From: Phlegmacium glaucopus
Taxonomy: Eukaryota; Basidiomycota; Agaricomycetes; Agaricales; Cortinariaceae
DNA length: 27,940 bases
Direction: 5' to 3'
NCBI GenBank assembly: GCA_015039465.1
Contig: MU130002.1
Coordinates: forward strand, 132,501 to 160,440
The position numbers were made by a program, and so were the translations under genes. Shown piece by piece: positions 10,882-19,263 of the stretch; the first letter of the stretch is position 1; each line of letters begins with the position of its first letter. The notes beneath the pieces were generated by a model. The model ran no database searches. It saw only the letters and a program-made list of their open reading frames with translations, and was not told the DNA's origin.

Positions 10882-12886
10882 ATGGGAATTAATGGGCTTT
10901 GGAAGGTGGGTTTGTTCTTTTTTGAAAAGGATTCAGTATTGTAATGACATGGATGATGGTACAGACTGTTGCTCCTGCTGGAGAACGGAAGTCATTGTTT
11001 CAGTACTCTGCTTCTCAAAAAATTCAAGATAGAAAGAAAAACCTTTGCCTTGGGGTTGATATGAGGCAAGCCAGATCGCTTTATATAGTTATTGGTCAAT
11101 TTGATCATTGACTTTTCAATGTTTTCATGCGCTTTTTTGAGCAGACCTTGCATGGCTGAATGCACTGCTGCTACATTAGCAGCTGGAGTAAATGGCCAGC
11201 TCCCTGGAGGAGGTCTCTACATATTTTTTAACAAACTAGCTGCATATCTCAAGTGCGCCATTACACTGGTATTTGTCTTTGATGGGTCAGAACGTCCCGC
11301 GATCAAGCGCAGAAAGACAGTAAGGCATGTTTTGCCATGGTGGACAGATCGCGCAAAAGATCTCATTCATTATTTTGGGTACCATGTTCATCAGGTGAAC
11401 TAAATGCTTCCATATTTATCCGACTTATTGCTGATATCTTGAGACTTGTATGTATTAAATGTGATAATAGGCGCCTGGAGAGGCTGAAGCAGAACTCGCA
11501 AAACTCAACCGCCTTGGTCTCATTGATGGTGTGATTACAACTGATAGTGACATAATCGTATTTGGAGCACAACTTACTTTTCGAAGGTGAGTTTATATCT
11601 ACGGCCCACTTGTTTTGCAATTGGCTAAAATTTGTCTCCACTACGCATTGGTGCTATTGGCAGCATCCCAAGCAAGGAAAAGCGGTTTGAGAATGAGGTC
11701 ATAGTCTACACCTCTGAAGCACTAGAAGACCCACAAGGACCAGTATCGCTATCGTGGGGCGGATTTATTCTATTTGCTTTATTATGTGGTGGTGACTATG
11801 ACCAGGGGATTGAGAAGTGTGGCAGTGCGACTGCCTTTGGTCTTGCGAGATGCGGTTTCGGAGACGAGCTTCTTGAAGCTGCGCAAAATTTCCAAGGCAA
11901 AGCATTTGATGACTTCCTTCTTCGATGGCGCATTGAACTGCAACATGAACTTGAAAGCAACTCAAGAGGTATGTTGCACAGTCGCCAACCTCAGCTGGCG
12001 GGACAAATCCCCGACAGTTTTCCCAACCGGGATATAATCCAACTCTACGTTGACCCTCTCACCTCATGGTCAACCCCTCAAAACATACCTGACACCTCCT
12101 CGTGGAAATCCAAGGAGCCTTGCATCGTCGAACTTGTCAAATTCTGTGTGGATAACTTTAACTGGAAAACCTCGCAATTGCTGAGGAAGAAATTTAATAG
12201 TATCTTATGGGAGGGCATTTTTTTGCAAATGTTGTATTCGGTAGATTCTCATTTTATTTTTTATTGGCGACAAACAAATTGGTGACTAAAATACTATAAA
12301 GCCATTGGCATTATACGATGCGACGCAAAACCTTCTGCGCACCCCGAACACAAAATCCCAAATAATCAAAGCCACCACGCGTTCACGGAAGGGCCGTTTC
12401 GCATTGATGATGGGACCAGAACCACAGGGAAGGCTCGTTGTAGCAACTGGAAATTTCGTTTCCTTGATGGGTGCCGGGTTGATGGCAAATGAATCGGATG
12501 AGATTGTAGTGTGGGCTCCGCTACCCCTACTGCCGCCTGGGCTGCTTGTAAACGATCGTCCATGCTCTTCTCGATTGCTCGGGGGGAGAAAGCCTTCGTT
12601 TAACTCAGATGTTGGACTGGAGTGGAAAGGAAATGGTAAGGACGATGAAGACGTGGAAGACAGCAGGGAAAATGGCAGAGGCAATGATGAACGTTTCGAG
12701 GTCAAGGGATGGGAAGGTGAAGGTGGTGGTGGTGGTGGCAGTCCTGATTTTTTTACCGCAGGAGAAACATCGGCAGCTGGAGCGCATCGCGGTCGCAAAT
12801 CTTCGACGACCACAGCCAAACGAGCCACAGCAGGTGCGAATCGAGCACCGGCAGGGAAGTGGCTGGGTTTCCTTGACTTGACCTGA
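10882..12886 (+). CDS. GEN1/XPG-family structure-specific nuclease (PIN-like), 6 exons
   Basis: This is a member of the XPG/FEN1/GEN1 nuclease family, which cuts branched DNA such as flaps and four-way junctions with two metal ions. Exons 10882-10905, 10965-11065, 11145-11394, 11471-11586, 11664-12240 and 12302-12886 join in frame to 550 residues. The obligatory N-terminus MGINGLWK is present. The acidic active-site positions are all there: VDM (exon 2), FVFDGSERP (exon 3), PGEAEAELA and TTDSDIIVFGA (exon 4), and LCGGDYDQGI with the helix-hairpin-like CGSATAFGLARCGFG (exon 5). The C-terminus is Gly- and basic-rich and ends FLDLT. It lies 203 bp after the recombinase stop on the same strand, so the two may be one unit. 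Intron 2 appears to use a GC donor. Mushroom genomes carry many such PIN-domain genes as I recall, which would fit a mobile origin; a host Holliday-junction resolvase is the alternative. Confidence 0.82.
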
Positions 12887-13838
12887 CAGAGTCTATCTCC
12901 AGTGGTGAGCACAGGATAACGGAAACAGGAAGAGGTGGAATATACAAAAAATGAAGTGATTCACTTTGACGACCAGAGAGTAGGACCAACCTAACTAGAG
13001 CACGCATCGTTTATCTGTATGAAAAAAAGAGTAAGTGAACGAACGAACACGATTCATTGGCAAGATATGTACATGTTACCATGGGCATCTGAGCTGGGGT
13101 AATGGATAGTGTGCTGCGTCAAGCAGCAGCAGCCTCTGACAGCAGCAGCAAGCGACCAGATATCCGTATGCGCTATCGCGTCCGTGGAATGGAGACGCCG
13201 GGGAAGGGAAGGCCTGATTCGGAGACCTTTTCTTACTGTAAAGGGCAGGAGAGAGCGGAGGGGTGTCGAGAAGGCTGTGACGGCCGCTGCTGCCGCCCAC
13301 CAAGACGATGGTGACTCGACGGGGGCCCGCCGATCGAGCGATGCAGCAGAGGGACCAAGCACGGTAGGAGAAGGGGGTCGGTTGGCAGGTGCCGAAGGTG
13401 TCATGCGAGTGACGAGCGTCCCAAAGACGGCAGCATCCGTGCTTACCTAATCTCTTGGCCGCTGTGTCGGCGTCTCAAGGTCACAGCGAATGCTAGATGG
13501 AACATATACCCTCATCTTCGCACAAAAGTGCCGAAAACAGATCTTGCCTCTCACTCTGTACGACTACACCTGACTATTCAATAAAAATAAAAATTTACAT
13601 AGAATGTTTCTTTGTATGTGAAAATATGGTCCCCCTGCTTGCAACCATGAAAGCATGAAAGGGTGATTGGAAATTACAATCTCTAAATCTCGTCTTCTGT
13701 CACAGGGCTGGAAATGTTTCCGGCTGTTTATACCTTATTCAAGGATTCGTATATGCCATTCAGGGCAATGGCCCACACCTGCAAGTACTACACAGCGGTG
13801 ACCACAGAGTGAATTGCCAGAATTCGTTTTCGGCTGCC
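12887..13838. other. Intergenic, with a GC-rich block and AT-rich tail
   Basis: No gene can be supported. Positions 13100-13450 are clearly richer in G and C than the surroundings and carry a CAG/AGC triplet run at about 13123-13155. Open frames overlap here on both strands (13109-13450 plus, 13054-13404 minus), which is what GC-rich non-coding DNA does, and neither shows a motif I know. From about 13,560 the sequence becomes AT-rich, with AATAAAAATAAAAA-like tracts near 13580 that could serve as a polyadenylation region. The right boundary of a recombinase/nuclease element may lie here, but I saw no terminal repeat. Confidence 0.5.
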
Positions 13839-13841
13839 AGT

Positions 13842-13889
13842 AGGGGAATTCAAAGTTAACGAAGACGCGACTTCGAAGCAGCTGCTTCA
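13842..13889 (+). repeat. Harbinger left terminal inverted repeat
   Basis: The repeat begins AGGGGAATTCAAAGTTAAC and ends in the palindrome GAAGCAGCTGCTTC. It is the reverse complement of 17310-17357 except at one base (G here, A there, at 13861). The preceding AGT at 13839-13841 is the left copy of the putative target duplication. Confidence 0.95.
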
Positions 13890-14088
13890 CTTTTTATTGT
13901 TAGTTTTTGAAGCGGTTCAACTTTGACCACTTGAGTACCCCGACTTCATTTTCAATTTTGAAGTTGCTTCAAATCCGGCGGGGTTTGAAGTTACATGTCA
14001 GCTGTGACAAACGATGTGATGATAAGATCTTAGATGTCCTAGATAGAGATAAGAAATTTTAGACAGTAGATATCTTCCTCTCTTTGAC

Positions 14089-15427
14089 ATGCCTCGCATT
14101 ACAGAACGCCAAGAAGACACAAATGTACTTCTCAACATATTTATTGTACACCTGCTGGCCCGCATGGAGGCAGATGCCTTTCGTGCAGGTGCTGACTCTG
14201 AGTCTGACTCAGAGGCTAGCTCAGACTCCTCACAGGCCAGTGATGACCCAATAACAGAAGGGATCATCAACTCAATTGAAGAACTCTACAAGGATAGGTA
14301 TACAGGGCCACGTCGTGACATCCCAAAGACTCAAGAAAATCTCCGCCTCCTCCTTGATGATTACCACAAACACTTTCCTGATATCTTCCGCTCCTATACC
14401 CGCATCACACCAGAATGCTTTGATGACCTCGTCAATTCTATCAAGGATCATCCTGTCTTCCACAACAATTCAAATAATCCACAAATGGCTGTCAAGGAGC
14501 AGGTGGCCATTGCACTTTACCGATTTGGGCATTATGGTAACGCTGCCAGCACCATGAAAGTTGCACTTTGGGCTGGCGTCAGCTATGGAACAGTCAGGAA
14601 TATCACAATCCGAGTCATGACAGCCCTCTGTGATCCCCGTTTTCGTGCAGCCATCATGCCTTGGCCAAATCCAGAGGAAATTGAGCGTGCAAAGGCCTGG
14701 GTGGAAGGCAATTCATGCCCAGCTTGGCGCGATGGATGGTGGATGGTGGATGGTACCCTTGTTCCCCTTTTTCAACGCCCACACCACTTTGGCAATACCT
14801 TCTTTGATCGCAAATCCAATTACTCAATGAATGTTCAGGTGTGTGATCTGCAATTACATTTTCTATGATTATTAAATTGTCCTAGGTGATCAATCGTCCT
14901 GACTTAAAGATCATTGACTATGGAATTGGCTATCCAGGAAGCCAACATGATGCAACAGCCTGGAGAGAAACTCGTCTACCTCCTGAGCATGAACAACTTT
15001 TTGGTCCAGGTGATTTTGTTTGGGCAGACTCTGCATACCCACTAAAAACATGGTGTCAAGCACCTTATAAGGAGTGAGTTATTCTATCTGAGCCATAACT
15101 ATGATATTAACATATTTCAGACCTGAAAAGTTTGATAAAGATAACACTGATCACAACTATCATGTTTCACGTATTCGAATTCGATCAGAACACTGCATGG
15201 GATACTTAAAGGGAAGATGGTCATCATTACGTGGGCTACGATTGTGGATTGATGACCCAGATGCTCACAAGCTTGCTACACTCTGGATTGCCAGCTGCAT
15301 CCACCTTCACAACTTTGCTATTGGACATGAAGGGAAAGAAAATCCAGAGGCAGACATATTCTATATTGAAGGTCACCGGTATCTAGAAAAGGAGAGAGAA
15401 GAACAGAATAGGTGGAGGGAAGAGTGA
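14089..15427 (+). CDS. Harbinger DDE transposase (DDE_Tnp_4 type), 3 exons, premature stop
   Basis: Exons 14089-14838, 14886-15073 and 15121-15427 join in frame to 414 residues. The catalytic triad of the DDE_4 endonuclease fold is visible: Asp in WMVDGTLVPLF (about residue 221), Asp in WADSAYPLKT (exon 2), and Glu in RIRSEHCMGYLKGRW (exon 3). The typical GYPGSQHDATAW block and the helix-turn-helix-like segment before the first Asp are also present. The N-terminus has a Ser/Asp-rich patch (residues 43-60). The enzyme should cut the element out by binding its ends together with the partner protein encoded at 15636-17079. The reading frame stops at TGA 15425-15427, but the same frame continues open and strongly charged to TAA at 15551-15553. 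That suggests a CGA-to-TGA change that removed about 41 C-terminal residues outside the catalytic core. Confidence 0.92.
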
Positions 15428-15635
15428 AGGGTGCAGCTACAAGAGGAGGAGGCAGAATATGATGTGGTGGAGAATGTTGAATTACTTGAAGGGAAGATTA
15501 GGCAGGAGGAACTCAAGAAAGCATTATTCAATTACTTAGAAAACAATCAGTAAAAGGTGAAGGAGTGTTAATTATAAAATAATTTTGACACAAGGGGAAA
15601 GGGATATCAGGTATCGCAAATTTTTGTTGAAGGCC

Positions 15636-17079
15636 TTAAAAGCCTTGAGAATAATTGTCGTAGCCAAGGCCACTCTGTGAATAGGCCATATTAGTATTGC
15701 CTACATTTGCATTCCCAGCATGAAGTTGAGCAAGGGTAATTTGCTTCTCAATCATCTGGAGCTCGTGCTGTCGCTGACGTTCATGTTCCTCGGCATCATG
15801 TTGGTGTTGACGAACCTGTGCCTCGTTTTTCAACTGCTGGATGTTGAGCTCATTCTCCAGGCGTTGGCGTTTACTTTCTGCTCGAAAACGCTCTGATTCT
15901 ATACGTGATTGGGTGTATGTAGCTGTCAATTCCCGAACCTGTTCAAAGGGGTCTTTACGCTTTCGGGTAGCACTCCCAGGGATTTCAAAAGATGATGATG
16001 ACGAGGACTTGGAAACAGGTGGCACAGTAAAAAGGGTATCAGGGATGCTATCAGGTTCCGGCAACTCCAAACGAGAGGATAGAGGAGTGGTGGATTGTGT
16101 TTCCGGGAGCAAGGATAGCGTCTCATCCTGCTCAGTGCGATCGTGATCTGCAAATGATGCGTCGATGGCGGCATCATCCCAATCAGGGGAGTGTTGGCGA
16201 TTAGAGTTCATCTGGGTGGTAAGAACACTGGTGTCAAGGGGGGTGGCTGAGTTTGCAAGAGCAGAGGTATCGTAGACAGGACTACCATGGAGAAGGGCAT
16301 GCATCCTCTTATACCACGGAAACTTGACACGCATCTTGTCTGTTACAGTCTCAGAATAATATACAGATCGTAAAAATTAAATAATGTACCCCACACATTG
16401 CAAATTGGTGTACCGCTACTGATTTCGGCTGTGCGGTCTTCAATGACGAGCCCATGCCCAGTCTGACCAAGGCTCTTGTGATAGGCTGCATACCGAGTCT
16501 TCAGGCTACCATTTAAAAATTAGTTATAACCGGAAATGCAATAAAAATCATACGCACGTCCTAATACGGTTGGAAATGGCTTTGCCAATCTTGTCAGAAG
16601 GCAGTGAGGAATGGGGGAAGAGTTTATCCCCGATGTCGCGGCTGATCTGCGCAGTTGTATAACCACCACTGGTGACCCCCGGAACATCACCTCCCTTGAA
16701 GCCAAAAGCCTTGCGGTATCGGATACTTTCTTCAATTAAAAGGATAAGTCGGGAGGTGTCATCAGGATTTTTAAGCCAACTGCAACAATTTTAGGCTGTT
16801 TCTTGGAAATATGGACTCGAAAACATACTTGATACCATCGGAAGAGTCTGCATTTTCTTTATCAGATTCCTGCCCTTCCTCTTGGCCACCATTCATCCTC
16901 TCCTTATTGACAGTCTTCTTGGATTTTGAGGATGCCTTCTTGGCCATGGTCTTTGTGGGAGCCAGGATTGCCGAAGCCTTCTTGGCTTTTTTTGCCTTGG
17001 AACTAGCAAGCTTGGCCTTTTCAACAATAAGCTGGGCTTTTAGGATAGATGCCGGAGATGGGGGTGGGGAATCAGCCAT
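15636..17079 (-). CDS. Harbinger second protein, Myb/trihelix-like DNA-binding, 4 exons
   Basis: Exons 17079-16829, 16779-16558, 16505-16390 and 16339-15636 join in frame to 430 residues. The N-terminal 80 residues are Ala/Lys-rich and basic (AKLASSKAKKAKKAS), then acidic. Exon 2 opens with WLKNPDDTSRLILLIEES and carries YRKAFGF, the tryptophan-led pattern of a SANT/trihelix domain. Exon 3 continues it (TRYAAYHKSLGQTGHG), and exon 4 begins with WDKMRVKFPWYKRMHALLHG. The C-terminal third is a long charged Gln/Arg/Glu-rich segment likely to form a coiled coil (about 15960-15750). In Harbinger elements the Myb-like partner imports the transposase and helps it bind DNA, and the tail-to-tail placement next to the transposase fits that role. 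The family assignment rests on context as much as on motifs. Confidence 0.85.
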
Positions 17080-17309
17080 ATATACAGTAAATTATAATTT
17101 ATATGAAGTATGAAGTTATTAAGAATGAGAAAACACAATAAGTATCTATGCGACGCAACGCGCGTCGTGCGTCGTGTTGACGGTCATCTCCGAGACAATT
17201 CAAGTGCCGCCATAACTAGAAACTCGGCAAAAAATGAAGCTGCTGCAATTTGAAGTCGTCGCTTCAAAATTTCATCAGAAAAGTGAAGCGTGGGAATAAA
17301 ATATGAAAA

Positions 17310-17357
17310 TGAAGCAGCTGCTTCGAAGTCGCGTCTTTGTTAACTTTGAATTCCCCT
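17310..17357 (-). repeat. Harbinger right terminal inverted repeat
   Basis: This is the inverted partner of 13842-13889 with one mismatch in 48 bp. It is followed by AGT at 17358-17360, the right copy of the putative target duplication. Confidence 0.95.
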
Positions 17358-17360
17358 AGT

Positions 17361-17813
17361 GTGTGTCAGGGCTTGTCACATACAGAGAAGCGGTGCCAAG
17401 TACCCCAAATACCCCTCCTTCCTTGAGGATCCCTACCAAATGTAGACCTGAGCCCAGCCGGCAACGGTAGACAATGTATAAATTACATTTTATTGATCAG
17501 TGGCCAGCAAGTACGATCTATATTGATCAACAAGCACAATGTCACGGTCTAAACAGTAAGTTTTATTGATGCCAGATGGGAAGGCCCGAGAGGGCGATGT
17601 ATAAATGAACAGCAGAATCAACAGTGGGTGAGCAATAAGTGCAACGGCGATCTATAAAGTACAATGTATAGACGGAAAGCTTTAAAGTCGTATTGATGGA
17701 AAGGCCCGAAAGGGCGATGTAGGTGACATGTTTTTAGGGGCGCGGTAGAAACTTGAACAGGACTAGGGTCCGACCCTCTGCGTCAGTCACACACTTACAC
17801 AAAGTCACATTAT
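17361..17813. other. Non-coding spacer with repeated palindromic motif
   Basis: No ORF of note. The stretch between 17470 and 17725 is built from loosely repeated phrases (TTTATTGATC, GATCTATA, ACAATGTATA). It holds two copies of a unit containing GGCCCGARAGGGCGATGTA, at about 17561-17602 and 17691-17721, whose core GCCCGARAGGGC can fold into a 4-bp-stem hairpin. It may be the decayed end of a transposon; I do not recognise it. Confidence 0.5.
17561..17602 (+). repeat. Short direct repeat unit 1 (partner 17691-17721)
   Basis: TATTGATG, a few bases, then GGAAGGCCCGAGAGGGCGATGTA. The second unit at 17691-17721 has TATTGATGGAAAGGCCCGAA followed by AGGGCGATGTA. The two differ by an internal deletion of six bases and one or two substitutions. 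They are about 120 bp apart. Confidence 0.6.
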
Positions 17814-18227
17814 CGTGTCAGAAACTTCTTATGTAATCTTCGGAGCTTCAATTATCGTCGCGTCGAGTGGACGCGACGGGGTGGATATTTTGCGATGTTT
17901 TATATGCAAGGGATATGGAATTAGTTTAAAGAATATCGGTTGAAAATTTCGTCCTGAGCGGCTGAGTTCTCGTTGTCGATTTTGTTCCTGTGGGTCAGAC
18001 GAGAGAAAGTACCTTACATAATCATTGAGATTGCCTTGAACTGCCCACCCATTTGCCTAACTCTTCCACATCAGCTCATAAGCCCCTAAATTTTTACAAC
18101 AATGATTATTGTGATCTCTTAAAAGTCTTGTTCTCTAAATTTTATCCAACAACCACTTCCTCGTTCAGAAAAACGCCTGCGACCAGATTTTCAAAGTCCG
18201 AAGATTACATAACAACTTTCTGACACG
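17814..18227. mobile_element. Short non-autonomous TIR element (MITE-like), 414 bp
   Basis: Positions 17814-17844 (starting CGTGTCAGAAACTTCTTATG) and 18197-18227 are inverted repeats of 31 bp with two mismatches. The interior is 350 bp of AT-rich sequence with no ORF of significant length, as expected for a MITE mobilised by another element's transposase. I could not identify a clear target site duplication, so the superfamily is open. Confidence 0.72.
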
Positions 18228-18249
18228 GTTCGGAGGGCGCGGTAAACAA

Positions 18250-18300
18250 CAGACTTCATATATCGTGATCCGTAGGGCACATCACATATATCGAAGTCTG
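18250..18300. repeat. Near-perfect 20-bp-arm hairpin
   Basis: The arms 18250-18269 (CAGACTTCATATATCGTGAT) and 18281-18300 are reverse complements with only a few mismatches, separated by an 11-base loop. It sits 22 bp beyond the right end of the 414-bp TIR element. It could be a tiny independent palindromic element, a remnant of a transposon end, or an RNA hairpin if transcribed. No tRNA features are present. Confidence 0.6.
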
Positions 18301-18427
18301 GCTAGGAGAGACTAGGCCCAGGGGCAGAATCTCGAATACCGGAACGTCCTCTCAACTTCACTTTCCTCGGATGATATAACGACGGAATTGAAGACACCCA
18401 GTTCTTAACTTGTTAACCTAGCCTTAC

Positions 18428-18927
18428 ACCTGTTACGGTTGCGATACTGGAAGCCCTCCACTATCAAAGTTTTCATTCTCCGGGGGGTTGCCGGTGGACG
18501 GCTTTACATGTGAGCTACGCATCAAGCAATCAACAAACATTTGGAATTGATAATTTTAAATCTTACATGCTCGCGCTTGCTCTTCTTCTGTGCGAGAATG
18601 CTGGAGTCATTGGTACTATGAATGGGATGGGATAGCAAGGCTGAAAAGCGGGTGTATGTATGTCATTATACCCAACTTCTAGGGGGTTTTGGGTTGGTGT
18701 TTCTGGTGTTTCTGGTATAGCTGTTGTGTTAACAGATATCTCTGACTCTTCCTGAGTATGTTCTTCCATTGCTAGGATATAATGAATAAATCATATATTA
18801 TTCTTCACTATATTAGAGGCAAAGGGGAGTCACATGCGACGAGAAATGGCAGCTCAGGGACCGGCATTGTTTCGGAGTCCGAATTTTTTGATAGTGGAGG
18901 GCTTCCAGTATGGTAACCGTAACAGGT
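18428..18927. mobile_element. Short TIR element of about 500 bp, different family
   Basis: Positions 18428-18468 (starting ACCTGTTACGG) and 18887-18927 are inverted repeats of 41 bp with about three mismatches, sharing TACTGGAAGCCCTCCACTAT. The ends are unlike those of the 17814-18227 element, so this is a separate family. No convincing target duplication was seen. A 12-bp direct repeat TTGTTAACCTAG lies outside it at 18410-18421 and 18992-19003 but is too far from the right end to be a simple duplication. A possible 94-codon gene lies inside. Confidence 0.72.
18433..18769 (-). CDS. Possible small two-exon gene inside the 500-bp TIR element
   Basis: An ATG at 18769 opens a frame of Glu/Thr/Pro-rich sequence (EEHTQEESEISVNTTAIPET) that runs to 18567. 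A good donor GTAAGA and an acceptor TAG at 18515 allow a 52-bp intron. After splicing, the frame continues through 18514-18433, reading into the left terminal repeat, and stops at TAA; the total is 94 residues. No known domain is visible. A gene ending inside its own element's terminal repeat is unusual. It may instead be an exon captured from a host or transposase gene, or chance. Low confidence. Confidence 0.25.
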
Positions 18928-19263
18928 ACCAGGCGTTATATCGGTGAACGTCGTTCTTCACTGATCATGTGACGACTGGCTGGCGAGGCTATTGTTAACC
19001 TAGTACAAGCGTCTATCACATCACGTGATACTTTGTTTATTATCTACTCTTCTTCTTTTTCACTCCTCAGTTGTCAATGATCACTTTCCGACACTGAGGC
19101 AGTACGATATCCTTTCCTTTTATTATATCGATGTGTAACTGAGTCCGATCCTAGTACGCTCTACGCATCTAAGTAAATACATTTAGTTGTCAACCATCAC
19201 TTTCCGACACTGAGGCATATGCTCTATGCGTCTAGTTCATCACAATTGAATCTCAAAACGCAA
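18928..19263. other. Spacer downstream of copy B, with a duplicated segment
   Basis: No ORF. It contains a 33-bp direct repeat (19069-19101 and 19185-19217; see the separate entry), each copy followed at some distance by CTCTAYGCRTCTA. It also holds the 3' flank and presumably the polyadenylation region of the copy B transporter, whose stop codon is at 19264-19266 on the minus strand. Confidence 0.55.
19069..19217 (+). repeat. 33-bp direct repeat pair, 116-bp period
   Basis: AGTTGTCAA, two variable bases, then ATCACTTTCCGACACTGAGG occurs at 19069-19101 and 19185-19217. The two copies differ at two bases. The surrounding sequence is only loosely similar, so this could be two remnants of one small repeat or an old tandem duplication. 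Confidence 0.65.

Larger units (their letters stand above)
13842..17357. mobile_element. Complete PIF/Harbinger DNA transposon, 3,516 bp
   Basis: The element is bounded by 48-bp terminal inverted repeats (13842-13889 and 17310-17357) that differ at a single position. It is flanked on both sides by AGT (13839-13841 and 17358-17360), consistent with the 3-bp target duplications of Harbinger elements. It carries both genes the superfamily needs: a DDE transposase (plus) and a Myb/trihelix-like protein (minus), converging in the middle. Near-identical ends indicate recent movement. Inside each end the motif GAAGC/GCTTC recurs several times, probable subterminal binding sites. A TA duplication with ends starting GGGG would explain the flanks equally well. 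Confidence 0.93.

Noticed and set aside
12286..12912. 208-codon minus-strand ORF, Pro/Ser-rich
   Set aside because: It is antisense to the last exon of the nuclease gene, which joins in frame to its upstream exons and ends plausibly. The Pro/Ser richness reflects the Gly/Arg codons on the other strand.
13054..13450. Overlapping ORFs on both strands (116 and 113 codons)
   Set aside because: GC-rich DNA gives open frames by chance. No motif, no splice support, and low-complexity content.
17450..17730. CRISPR-like array
   Set aside because: Only two unevenly spaced motif copies, in a eukaryotic context; there are no regular repeats and spacers.
18235..18420. tRNA or other structured RNA next to the hairpin
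   Set aside because: No acceptor stem, anticodon arm or TTCGANTC-like T-loop in the right arrangement; only the single hairpin is supported.
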